Notes under the pieces: generated by a model
The model's input: only the letters and a program-made list of their open reading frames with translations
Database searches by the model: none
Told to the model about the DNA's origin: nothing
Assembly: GCA_025937615.1 (NCBI GenBank)
Contig: JAICRA010000053.1
Coordinates: forward strand, 1-7,952
Length of the DNA: 7,952 bases
Reading direction: 5' to 3'
Source of the DNA: Thermomicrobiales bacterium
GTDB taxonomy: Bacteria > Chloroflexota > Chloroflexia > Thermomicrobiales > UBA6265
Position numbers and translations under genes: made by a program
In this document: positions 1-5,689 of the stretch, one piece after another
Layout: every line of letters begins with the position of its first letter
Numbering within the stretch: position 1 is the first letter of the stretch

Positions 1-1314
1 CACATGATCTTGCAAACGCTCTATCAGCAGGGGATCAAGCACCAGGTCAATTTTCTCGACGAGTTCCACGTCCTCGACCTCTTAATCAGTGATGACGGCC
101 GTGCCTGCGGGGTCGTCGCCCTGGAACTCAGGACAGGCGAGATCCACACGATCCATGCCAAGAGTGTGCTCTGGGCTACGGGTGGATTTGGTCGCATCTT
201 CAGCGTCACGTCGAACGCAATGGCTGGCACCGGAGACGGTTTCTCCATCCCCTTCCGCCGCGGTGTGCCCCTAATGGACATGGAGTTCTATCAGTTTCAC
301 CCGACCGGAATCTACAAGTTCGGCATCCTCCTCTCCGAGGCAGCCCGCGGAGAGGGCGGCATCCTCCGCAACGGTAAAGGCGAGGCATTCGCCGAGCGAT
401 ACGCCCCGACGCTCAAAGATCTGGCGCCGCGCGACATGGTTTCCCGGTTCATATATCAGGAGATTAAAGAGGGGCGAGGTGTCGACGGCAAGGACTATGT
501 CTACCTCGATCTCTCACACCTTCCGGAAGACGTCATCGACAAGAAGCTCCCGGACATCACCGATTTTGCCAGGACGTATCTCGGGATCGAACCGAAACGC
601 GACCCGATGCCGATTCAACCGACCGCGCATTACGCGATGGGCGGCATTCCCACCGACCTCGACGGCCGGGTCCTCTCGGACGCGGACGGCAACACCATTC
701 CAGGACTCTATTCCGCCGGAGAGAACGCCTGCGTCTCCGTGCATGGTGCAAACCGCCTTGGCACCAACTCACTGGTCGACCTCGTGGTGTTCGGTCGACG
801 CGCCGGTCGACACATGCTGGAGTTCGGCCGACTCAGCGACTTGCCGCCTCTGCCAGTCGATCCCGAGTTCGTGGCTCAGGCTCAGGTCTCCGATCTGCTT
901 TCGCGGCCGAAAGGCGAGCGAATTGCCGATCTTCGCCAAGAACTGCAAACACTGTTGATGGACAAGGCCTCGGTCGTCCGCAACGCGGAGAGTTTGACCC
1001 AGGCAAAGCAAGGCATCGCGCGGCTTCGCTCGCGATACGCGTACGCCGGCATCGACGATCACGGGCCAACATTCAATACCGACCTCACTGAAGCGCTGGA
1101 GCTGGGGGCCATGCTCGATTGCGCTGAGGCTTTGGTCGAAGGAGCCCTCGCTCGCGAAGAGAGTCGAGGGGCACACTATCGCACCGACTTTCCCGAGCGC
1201 GACGACGCAAACTGGCTCAAACACACCATGCTGCGAAGAACATCAGGGGGCTTGGAGCTGTCCAAGAAAGCAGTCTCGATCACGGAGTTTCAACCTAAAG
1301 AGCGGAAGTACTGA
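1..1314 (+). CDS. sdhA: Succinate dehydrogenase/fumarate reductase flavoprotein subunit, 3' part
   Basis: This is the FAD-carrying catalytic subunit of complex II, which oxidises succinate to fumarate (or the reverse) at the cytoplasmic membrane. The frame is open to the left edge, and the ATG at position 4 is an internal methionine, so the N-terminal FAD-binding region with its dinucleotide glycine motif is missing. About 437 residues of a family usually 570-600 long are present. Counting from that Met, family signatures are FHPTG (98-102), RGEGG (115-119, with the catalytic-type Arg115), QPTAHYAMGG (206-214, with the substrate-binding-type His209), GLYSAGE (234-240) and HGANRLGTNSL (247-257). 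The C-terminal part is the helical domain of the SdhA/FrdA/NadB family. L-aspartate oxidase is unlikely because sdhB follows. The sequence alone does not tell succinate dehydrogenase from fumarate reductase. Confidence 0.95.
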   Translation, partial: HMILQTLYQQGIKHQVNFLDEFHVLDLLISDDGRACGVVALELRTGEIHTIHAKSVLWATGGFGRIFSVTSNAMAGTGDGFSIPFRRGVPLMDMEFYQFHPTGIYKFGILLSEAARGEGGILRNGKGEAFAERYAPTLKDLAPRDMVSRFIYQEIKEGRGVDGKDYVYLDLSHLPEDVIDKKLPDITDFARTYLGIEPKRDPMPIQPTAHYAMGGIPTDLDGRVLSDADGNTIPGLYSAGENACVSVHGANRLGTNSLVDLVVFGRRAGRHMLEFGRLSDLPPLPVDPEFVAQAQVSDLLSRPKGERIADLRQELQTLLMDKASVVRNAESLTQAKQGIARLRSRYAYAGIDDHGPTFNTDLTEALELGAMLDCAEALVEGALAREESRGAHYRTDFPERDDANWLKHTMLRRTSGGLELSKKAVSITEFQPKERKY

Positions 1315-1327
1315 GGCCATCGGCCTC
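1313..1327. other. Small perfect inverted repeat at the sdhA stop codon
   Basis: GAGGCC, three bases, then GGCCTC form a perfect 6-bp hairpin that begins inside the sdhA TGA (1312-1314). There is no T-run on either side, so it is not a convincing terminator. It lies in the 85-base sdhA-sdhB spacer and could be an mRNA processing or stabilising structure, or chance. The rest of the spacer shows no clear promoter. Confidence 0.3.
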
Positions 1328-1386
1328 GCATCGCTGGCCGCCGTTCTCGTCAAACGAGGACTGGTCCGGGTTTTCTAGGTGGTTTT

Positions 1387-1392
1387 GAGGAG
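1387..1392 (+). promoter_or_regulatory. Ribosome binding site that sets the sdhB start at TTG 1400
   Basis: GAGGAG lies seven bases before a TTG at 1400. The longest open frame begins at a GTG at 1379, which has no purine-rich site before it and would place this GAGGAG inside the coding region. Confidence 0.65.
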
Positions 1393-1399
1393 TATCGAA

Positions 1400-2098
1400 T
1401 TGGACTACACGTTTCGAATCAAGCGCTATGACCCCGACGTCGACGTCAAACCGCATTTCGAGGAATACACCGTAGGACTGGAGCCGAGCGACCGGGTTCT
1501 GGATGGATTGAACGAGATCAAATGGAAACAGGACGGGACGCTCACCTACCGACGCTCCTGCGCCCACGGCGTCTGTGGTTCCGACGCGATGCGCATCAAC
1601 GGCCGCAACTACCTGGCGTGCAAGACCCTGATGAAGGAGCTCGGGAAGAAGATCACCATCGAGCCGTTGATCGGATTCACAGTCATCAAGGATCTCGTCG
1701 TCGACATGGATCAATTCTTCGCCAGCTACGAGGCGGTCAAGCCCTATCTCATTGCCGGCGACGCCCCGGCATCTGAGGAACGACGGCAGACGCCTGAGCA
1801 ACTCGACCGCTACGAAGAAGCCACCAAGTGCATCCTCTGCGCAGCATGTACGACCTCGTGTCCGATAACCTGGACGAACGAGAGCTTCGTCGGTCCGGCG
1901 GCAATCGTGAACGCCGCGCGTTTCATCTACGACAGCCGGGATGAGGGCGCCGCCGAGCGACTGCGCATCTTGAACACGCAGTCGGGCGTCTGGAGGTGCC
2001 GCACGATCTTCAATTGCACCGATGCCTGTCCGAGGGACATCAAAGTGACGAATATCATCGAGGACGTCAAGCGCACGCTGATTCTGGAACAGGTTTAG
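1400..2098 (+). CDS. sdhB: Succinate dehydrogenase/fumarate reductase iron-sulfur subunit
   Basis: This subunit passes electrons from the SdhA flavin to quinone through three Fe-S clusters. From the TTG start it has 232 residues, a normal family length. The N-terminal plant-ferredoxin-like domain holds the 2Fe-2S ligands Cys54, Cys59, Asp62 and Cys74; the aspartate in the CGSD context is also found in the E. coli enzyme. The C-terminal domain has CILCAACTTSCP (Cys144, 147, 150, 154) and CRTIFNCTDACP (Cys200, 206, 210). By alignment with E. coli SdhB, the 4Fe-4S cluster uses 144/147/150/210 and the 3Fe-4S cluster 154/200/206. Trp158 matches a tryptophan near the quinone site of the E. coli protein. 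A longer GTG start at 1379 adds seven residues but lacks a ribosome site. The gene follows sdhA after 85 bases and is probably in the same operon. No membrane-anchor gene (sdhC or sdhD) is recognisable here; any would be expected upstream. Confidence 0.95.
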   Translation: MDYTFRIKRYDPDVDVKPHFEEYTVGLEPSDRVLDGLNEIKWKQDGTLTYRRSCAHGVCGSDAMRINGRNYLACKTLMKELGKKITIEPLIGFTVIKDLVVDMDQFFASYEAVKPYLIAGDAPASEERRQTPEQLDRYEEATKCILCAACTTSCPITWTNESFVGPAAIVNAARFIYDSRDEGAAERLRILNTQSGVWRCRTIFNCTDACPRDIKVTNIIEDVKRTLILEQV

Positions 2099-2129
2099 GC
2101 GCGGGAACTGGAGCGGGAAAGGGTCTGGC

Positions 2130-2594
2130 ATGGAATCGCTCTGGACCTGGCTCAGCACGCCTCCCGGCAAGAGTGAGGTGCTCGATCTCTTCGGCGCGCT
2201 CTGCCTCCTGTTCTTCGCGCCCGGATTCGTGCTCTCGGCCTACCTTACGGGACCTGGCGCGGATCGATGGGCGAAAGATCCCATTCAGTTCGCAGGAATC
2301 AGGTATTGGGCAACGATCGGACTCTGGCTATTTGGCGTCGGCCTCTTCTTCTTTGGCCTACGGGTGTTACAGATTAACCCGCTGTCATTCGGCGCACCCA
2401 TTTGGTTGATTTTCAGCATCCTCGCCGTAGTCTTCGCCGCCACCCGCTGCGTTGACTGGTGGATGACAGTTTATCCGGCGGAGCGAGGACGCCGCGTCAC
2501 AGTAGAAACTGTGCATCCACTTTCCGACCTAGGGAGCCGCGTCACCAACCCAGCGTCGAGGCAAACAATTCCCGAATCGACGGTTCGAAGGTAG
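2130..2594 (+). CDS. Unrecognised small protein with three membrane segments
   Basis: I do not recognise a family. The 154-residue product has three hydrophobic stretches at about 17-39, 59-80 and 88-110, the last ending in an aromatic VDWW. A basic, polar tail of about 40 residues follows and is likely soluble. The ATG starts 31 bases after the sdhB stop, with only a weak purine-rich leader (GGGAAAGGG), so it is probably co-transcribed with sdhB. It has no histidine in the membrane segments (the only one, His129, is in the tail), so it is a poor candidate for a haem-b complex II anchor. A role in complex II assembly or an unrelated membrane function are both possible. Coding status rests on the uninterrupted frame, the clear membrane pattern and the position. 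Confidence 0.7.
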   Translation: MESLWTWLSTPPGKSEVLDLFGALCLLFFAPGFVLSAYLTGPGADRWAKDPIQFAGIRYWATIGLWLFGVGLFFFGLRVLQINPLSFGAPIWLIFSILAVVFAATRCVDWWMTVYPAERGRRVTVETVHPLSDLGSRVTNPASRQTIPESTVRR

Positions 2595-2609
2595 GCACCA
2601 GCATGCAGA

Positions 2610-2638
2610 ACGCCCCGCTCTAATAATGAGCGAGGCGT
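2610..2638 (-). terminator. Hairpin terminator of the SRP RNA, possibly bidirectional
   Basis: Read leftward, ACGCCUCGCUC and GAGCGGGGCGU pair over 11 bp, including one G-U pair, around the loop AUUAUUA. Read rightward the same pair is a C-A mismatch, so the structure is better on the SRP RNA strand. It starts eight bases past the predicted 3' end of that RNA. No long U-run follows, so it may be a weak intrinsic terminator or a 3' processing boundary. It also lies 15 bases after the stop of the membrane-protein gene and may serve both convergent units. Confidence 0.6.
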
Positions 2639-2646
2639 CCGAGATT

Positions 2647-2913
2647 GGCCGTGCACCTCTTGTCGACCTCGCCGCCCCAGCTTGTCGCCGGTCGCTGGCT
2701 CAGGTCAGGCTTCCCCACGTCACCCGGGGAGGTCGGTTTACGGCTGCTACCTTCCGGTCCTGACCGGGTTCGCCGTTCCCCGCCGCGCGGGACCTTTCCG
2801 TCATCGCCGCGTGCCGTCGCCAGTCCCGAAGCGCCGGACCTCGAAGAGGAGTTCAACCCCGCTGAGGCGGGTTGCGGGTACAGGGCACCGCCAGCTCCCC
2901 ATCTAGCACGACC
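2647..2913 (-). ncRNA. ffs: Signal recognition particle RNA, large type with Alu domain
   Basis: This is the RNA scaffold of the SRP, which binds Ffh and targets nascent membrane and secreted proteins. The complement of 2741-2766 carries the universal helix 8: a GGUCAGG-type strand, a GGAA tetraloop, and the asymmetric-loop side ending AGCAGCC. The 5' part (complement of about 2845-2910) begins CGUGCUAGAUGGGGAG and continues GGUGCCCUGUACCCGCAA, which matches the Alu domain of the Bacillus subtilis scRNA type closely. The 3' end reads AGGUGCACGG, again as in Bacillus. I set the ends by an 8-bp closing helix, 5' GGUCGUGC with 3' GCACGGCC (one G-U pair), giving about 267 nt. That is the large form, not the roughly 110-nt 4.5S form of Proteobacteria. 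Open frames over this region on both strands are artefacts. The ends are predicted and could be off by several bases. Confidence 0.96.
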
Positions 2914-2919
2914 GTTCTG

Positions 2920-2948
2920 AGTGTAGTTTTCCGTCAAGCTGATGTCAA
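2920..2948 (-). promoter_or_regulatory. Sigma70-type promoter of the SRP RNA
   Basis: On the minus strand TTGACA (2948-2943, a consensus -35) is followed after 17 bases by TACACT (2925-2920, a four-of-six match to the -10 consensus). Transcription would start about seven bases further, near 2913, which is also where the SRP RNA closing helix puts the 5' end. The two lines of evidence are independent. It means the RNA need not depend on read-through from the ferredoxin gene upstream. Confidence 0.8.
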
Positions 2949-2983
2949 AAAGAGACCCACAGATCTCACTGTCCGGGCGCCAC

Positions 2984-3331
2984 TCAGGGGCACACAAGTG
3001 GCCATGACTCTGGTTGCGGCCCAGCGTCAGCCATGTCTGGATTTTCGGACAGCCGGCGCAGGATTCTCACCCGCAGGTCGTCACAGCATCGCACCTGGCA
3101 GGACAGCCGCATGTTCGGCGGAATTTCATCGAGTGTGGCGAGCTTGTCGCGCTCGGCATCGGTCATCGGCCCTGGATCGCCGTCCAGAATCTGCACTCTG
3201 CACGTCGTGCACCGCGCATTGCCGCCGCAGCGATGCAGGATATCGACACCGGCGTCCATGATGGCCAGCACCAGTCGTTGACCATCTTGCGCGCTGGCCC
3301 GTCCAATTCCCTCCATGTCAACCGTCGTCAC
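2984..3331 (-). CDS. 2Fe-2S ferredoxin, adrenodoxin/plant-type fold
   Basis: This is a soluble one-electron carrier of 115 residues. The cluster ligands are Cys35-x5-Cys41-x2-Cys44 in RCGGNARCTTCRV, plus Cys78 in RLSCQ. The CX5CX2C spacing is that of adrenodoxin and related bacterial ferredoxins; the photosynthetic type has CX4CX2C. The N-terminus (residues 3-32) gives the usual beta-strand and helix before the cluster loop, and a Pro-rich tail follows. The start is a GTG; GGGGAGG about ten bases upstream supports it, and the alternative ATG (Met6, at 3316) would trim the first strand. The redox partner cannot be told: no reductase or P450 is nearby. It lies just upstream of the SRP RNA promoter on the same strand, and no strong terminator is seen between them. 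Confidence 0.9.
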   Translation of the reverse strand: MTTVDMEGIGRASAQDGQRLVLAIMDAGVDILHRCGGNARCTTCRVQILDGDPGPMTDAERDKLATLDEIPPNMRLSCQVRCCDDLRVRILRRLSENPDMADAGPQPESWPLVCP

Positions 3332-3428
3332 GAATCGCCCACCTCCCCGATTCCGAATCGTTCCGCAGATCCCATCTGTCGAGATCCCACCCGCAAACTA
3401 CGCGCATCTCATGCCAACTGGCGCCCAG

Positions 3429-3902
3429 TCAGGCGTGGTAGCGCGGGCCACCGACCAACCGCTGTCTGAAGCGCTCGGAGAACTCCGCAGCGTGCGGGCC
3501 AGCCAACACTACCGATCCGCTATGTCCGTGCCGGGACGACCCGGTAACGAACGCGTAGACGATCGCGCCTTCGACGAACCGGCGCTCGCTGTAGAAAATC
3601 TCGACGCTAATCCGAGCGAAGATGTCGAACGCGACTCGATCCGCGGTCATGAGATCCGAAATCGGCCGATCGACCCAGAATTGGAGGGTAACGTGATGCT
3701 CGTCGAGTTCCGGTTCGCCGATTAGGTGAACGTCCTCAACATCGGCCACGAGCCGTTCGGCTTCGATCGCGAACCGAATGTTTGCGTCGGTATTTTCCGC
3801 CCAGCCTTGCCCGAAGCGGGTGCTCAGGGCCTCCATGATGTCGTCGACCATGCGGTCGCTTCGCTCCCTTAATCGCTGCGTAGTGAACTGCCACTGAACC
3901 AC
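3429..3902 (-). CDS. Hypothetical protein, about 140-157 residues
   Basis: I do not recognise a family. The product looks soluble: a charged N-terminal helical stretch, an acidic middle with alternating hydrophobic residues typical of beta strands (residues 40-110), then a Gly/His/Ser-rich turn and a basic helix at the C-terminus. There are no cysteines, signal peptide or membrane segments. The GTG at 3902 has no ribosome site. An in-frame ATG at 3851 (Met18) has AAGGGAG at 3870-3864, twelve bases away, and a TAGTAT -10-like element at 3912-3907 would sit upstream of both. The shorter 140-residue form is therefore a real alternative. The gap to the ferredoxin gene is 97 bases. Coding status rests on the long frame and its protein-like composition compared with the overlapping plus-strand frame. 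Confidence 0.6.
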   Translation of the reverse strand: MVQWQFTTQRLRERSDRMVDDIMEALSTRFGQGWAENTDANIRFAIEAERLVADVEDVHLIGEPELDEHHVTLQFWVDRPISDLMTADRVAFDIFARISVEIFYSERRFVEGAIVYAFVTGSSRHGHSGSVVLAGPHAAEFSERFRQRLVGGPRYHA

Positions 3903-4085
3903 GCCAATACTAGCGTCGGCGGCCCAGTCGCGCCTCAGGGCACGCCGCCGCGAAGAAGGTCAAGCCCGGCGGCAGCCCACACGTGCGAACTTGCCGCTGG
4001 ACTGCGCCGATGACCGAAATGCTTGCGCGGGAAGCCCTCTGCTAAGCTGTGCCGGTATCTAATTCAGCTGTAAGGAGCATGTCGG
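3903..4085. promoter_or_regulatory. Divergent intergenic spacer with possible promoters
   Basis: The 183 bases separate a leftward from a rightward gene, so promoters for both are expected. Rightward, TGCTAAGCT at 4040-4048 looks like an extended -10, but the nearest TTG-type -35 (TTGCGC, 4023-4028) is only 14 bases away, which is short. Leftward, TAGTAT at 3912-3907 is a -10 candidate with no good -35. I see no RNA gene or repeat here. Confidence 0.3.
4072..4077 (+). promoter_or_regulatory. Ribosome binding site that sets a TTG start at 4086
   Basis: AAGGAG lies eight bases before the TTG at 4086. An ATG at 4079 is only one base from this site and opens a frame of just 19 codons in another phase, so it is a decoy. 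An in-frame TAA at 4071 rules out earlier starts. A GTG at 4089, one codon later, is the only nearby alternative. Confidence 0.65.
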
Positions 4086-4355
4086 TTGGTGCAGCGAGTT
4101 CTCGACTGGGTTTTCAAACGGGAGCGGGAAAAGCCTGATGTCCCGTTGTGCCCCAATCACGGGGGTCCGATGCAGATGCGCGGCGTCATCGGCCGACCGG
4201 CCCGCTTCAGCTACCAGACCGAAGAGACGTACACCGTGATCTACTTCTGCCCGATTCCCGGTTGCGCCGAAACTGCGGAAGTGCAGCTCGCGATGACCCA
4301 GATTCCCGTGCCGGGAGCGGCGCCGCGCCGGCCGGATTACGTCCGGCGCGACTGA
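4086..4355 (+). CDS. Small zinc-ribbon-like protein
   Basis: The 89-residue product has two paired metal-ligand candidates: Cys22-x2-His25 (LCPNHGG) and Cys55-x4-Cys60 (FCPIPGC), about 30 residues apart, the spacing of a zinc ribbon or similar knuckle. The part between them (residues 29-54) has alternating hydrophobic and aromatic residues that would form beta strands. The N-terminus is a short basic amphipathic helix, and the tail is Pro/Arg-rich. I cannot name a family; the partner could be nucleic acid or protein. Translation starts at TTG. The gene stands alone on the plus strand and its last 19 bases overlap the 3' end of the convergent dUTPase gene. Confidence 0.72.
   Translation: MVQRVLDWVFKREREKPDVPLCPNHGGPMQMRGVIGRPARFSYQTEETYTVIYFCPIPGCAETAEVQLAMTQIPVPGAAPRRPDYVRRD
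4324..4350. terminator. GC-rich hairpin at the overlap of two convergent genes
   Basis: CGCGCCGG (4324-4331) and CCGGCGCG (4343-4350) are perfect 8-bp arms around an 11-base loop. An alternative fold pairs GCCGGA with TCCGGC (4331-4347) around a 5-base loop. The structure sits within the last codons of both convergent genes and contains the dUTPase stop codon. A smaller inverted repeat (TCCCG/CGGGA, 4304-4316) lies next to it. There is no T-run on either side, so terminator function is an inference from position and stability. Confidence 0.45.
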
Positions 4356-4909
4356 GCGGGCGCGTCGGCGGCGATATTTTCGTCCTGGTATGCCCCGTCG
4401 TAGCCACGAGCAGTCGGCGCATCGAGCGTAAAGAACACCAGCTGCAGCAAGCGAGCAGCGCGTTCGATCCGGATGCCGGCCGCGTTCGCGACAATCAGTA
4501 ACGCTGTCGACCGGCCTCGGTACCCCGCGTCCCAGACTGCGGTCGCGAGCGTTGCTCCGACGCGGCAGAGACTCGATCGCGGCCTCCCTAGCGCCATGAT
4601 CGTTTTGGGGAGATCGACGATTTCGTTGAAGATGATCTGGTATGGCCCGGGTGGCAGCTCCAGCCAGCCCGACTCATCGAACGGCAAGGTGCGAACATCG
4701 GGGAGCGATCGGCTCGCGTTGGATCGTCCAATGCCCCCGCCGTTCACAAACTCGCCGACCTCGGCGATGCTCAAGTCGAACCCGTTGGGCTGCAACTGAT
4801 CCTCGATCGAGTGATAGCCGGAGATCAGCGGCCGAGCTCCTTGAATCAGCTCCAATAGCCTTTCCCGGCCCAAAGCACCACCCAGCGGAACGCGATCGTC
4901 TTCGCTCAT
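4337..4909 (-). CDS. dUTPase, trimeric dUTPase/dCTP deaminase superfamily (archaeal-like)
   Basis: The likely reaction is dUTP to dUMP and pyrophosphate, which keeps uracil out of DNA and supplies dUMP for thymidylate synthesis. The 190-residue protein shows the superfamily elements in order: QPNGFDL (40-46), PPGPYQIIFNE (86-96), GRPRSSLCRVGATL (108-121; the substrate-binding-type motif 2), WDAGYRGR (126-133; motif 3, with the dUTPase-type catalytic Asp127), a hydrophobic ARLLQLVF strand (152-159), and GYDGAYQDEN (169-178; the C-terminal lid-type motif). The catalytic glutamate of dCTP deaminase is not seen, so dUTPase is preferred over deaminase; a bifunctional enzyme is not excluded. The arrangement resembles archaeal dUTPases more than E. 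coli Dut. Its ATG overlaps the Rieske stop as ATGA, with GGAG (4917-4914) four bases upstream, so it is probably translationally coupled to the suf cluster. The extended N-terminus (1-35) is longer than in short Dut proteins. Confidence 0.85.
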   Translation of the reverse strand: MSEDDRVPLGGALGRERLLELIQGARPLISGYHSIEDQLQPNGFDLSIAEVGEFVNGGGIGRSNASRSLPDVRTLPFDESGWLELPPGPYQIIFNEIVDLPKTIMALGRPRSSLCRVGATLATAVWDAGYRGRSTALLIVANAAGIRIERAARLLQLVFFTLDAPTARGYDGAYQDENIAADAPAQSRRT

Positions 4910-5319
4910 GGAACTCCAACTCGCTTGGCCGCGAAGACGGTGTCGCCTTCGACCTTGACGGCAAAGGTCTCGACCGGCACGACGACCGGGAAGTTAGCCG
5001 GCAGTCCGGTGCGAATCTCGAACGCTCCTCCATGCATCGGGCATTCGATCTCGTCGCCAATGACTTCACCATCGGAGAGCGGCGCATCTTCATGCGTGCA
5101 CATGTCGTGGAGCGCGAAGAACTCACCCTCGAGATTGATCAGGGCGACCGGGTCGTTCCCAACTTCGACGTACATCACCTCGCCGGGACTTAGGTCGCTC
5201 GTCTTGGCGACCTCATGCCACTCCAGATTCTCTGTCAAGGAAACCTCAGTCACTTCTACCAGGGGATCTGCCGACCTGTCCGAAAAGCTAGAGAGAATCA
5301 TCCGCGGGCGGGACCCCAT
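4906..5319 (-). CDS. Rieske 2Fe-2S ferredoxin of the suf cluster
   Basis: This is a small Rieske-type electron carrier. In the 137-residue frame the ligands are Cys74-x-His76 (MCTHEDAPL) and Cys93-x2-His96 (ECPMHGGAFE), with 16 residues between the pairs, as in the ferredoxin components of aromatic dioxygenases and similar proteins. There is no signal peptide or oxygenase domain, so it is a stand-alone carrier. The start is uncertain. The ATG at 5319 makes a 32-base overlap with sufU and adds about 33 residues that the family lacks. A TTG at 5238, five bases after a GAGG, would give a typical protein of about 110 residues, and a GTG at 5253 is a third choice. It follows sufU and overlaps the dUTPase gene by ATGA. 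Small Rieske or NifU-like proteins are common neighbours of suf genes in Terrabacteria; whether this one serves cluster assembly is not established. Confidence 0.9.
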   Translation of the reverse strand: MGSRPRMILSSFSDRSADPLVEVTEVSLTENLEWHEVAKTSDLSPGEVMYVEVGNDPVALINLEGEFFALHDMCTHEDAPLSDGEVIGDEIECPMHGGAFEIRTGLPANFPVVVPVETFAVKVEGDTVFAAKRVGVP

Positions 5320-5677
5320 AGATCCCTGCCTTGAGCACCTTGAGCCCGAGCATGGCGCACTTCATCCGCGCGGGGCTGATCGGAACGCCAAGCTCCTCCA
5401 GGAGATCCTCGCGGCTGATCGCTTTCACCTCATCCAGCGGCTGTCCGTCAACCATCTCCATCAAGATCGAAGCTGCCGCCTGGCTGATCGCGCAACCGCG
5501 TCCCGAAAACCGGACCTCGGTGACGCGCTCGCCGTCTGTTCGCACGTCGATTCTGATCTCGTCTCCGCAGAGCGGGTTGACGTCTTCGTATGAAAAATCC
5601 GCGGGATCGAGGGTGCCCCGGTTTCGCGGGTTGCGATAGTGGTCGAGAATCGCCTCCCGATACAGGCTGTCCGTCAC
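5288..5677 (-). CDS. sufU: SufU sulfur-transfer protein of Fe-S cluster assembly
   Basis: SufU takes persulfide sulfur from SufS and passes it toward the SufBCD scaffold. The 129-residue product has the family's three cysteines: Cys37 in PLCGDEI, Cys62 in GRGCAIS and Cys107 in RMKCAMLGL, with Asp39 completing the zinc site known from Bacillus subtilis SufU. The N-terminal LYREAILDHYRNPRNRG is diagnostic. The residue count between Cys62 and Cys107 fits the SufU type, which carries an insertion relative to IscU, and no LPPVK chaperone motif of IscU is present. The start is GTG, 12 bases after the sufS stop, with a weak GGGCGGGA site. It is expected to work as a pair with the SufS next to it. 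Confidence 0.95.
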   Translation of the reverse strand: MTDSLYREAILDHYRNPRNRGTLDPADFSYEDVNPLCGDEIRIDVRTDGERVTEVRFSGRGCAISQAAASILMEMVDGQPLDEVKAISREDLLEELGVPISPARMKCAMLGLKVLKAGIYGVPPADDSL

Positions 5678-5689
5678 GTCGTTCCCGCC

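Noticed and set aside
1295..2170. Long minus-strand open frame (about 290 codons) opposite sdhB
   Set aside because: It is antisense to a gene with all its cluster ligands intact; its length reflects high G+C and codon phase, and the translation resembles no protein.
2498..2513. Inverted repeat CACAGT/ACTGTG
   Set aside because: A 6-bp repeat inside the membrane-protein coding region, with no promoter or T-run nearby; likely chance.
2130..2594. Complex II membrane anchor (SdhC/SdhD) for the protein after sdhB
   Set aside because: No histidine in its membrane segments to bind haem, and no anchor-family motif could be seen.
2620..2997. Open frames of 74-125 codons on both strands over 2620-2997
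   Set aside because: They coincide with the SRP RNA, have low-complexity Arg/Pro/Ser-rich translations, and no ribosome sites were evident.
3315..3725. Plus-strand open frame of 136 codons
   Set aside because: It overlaps the hypothetical minus-strand gene and the ferredoxin start region; its translation is rich in Arg/Pro/Ser without a fold-like pattern, so the minus-strand frame was preferred.
4337..4909. dCTP deaminase for the dUTPase-like gene
   Set aside because: Motif 3 reads WDAGYRGR with the dUTPase-type aspartate, and the deaminase catalytic glutamate motif is not visible.
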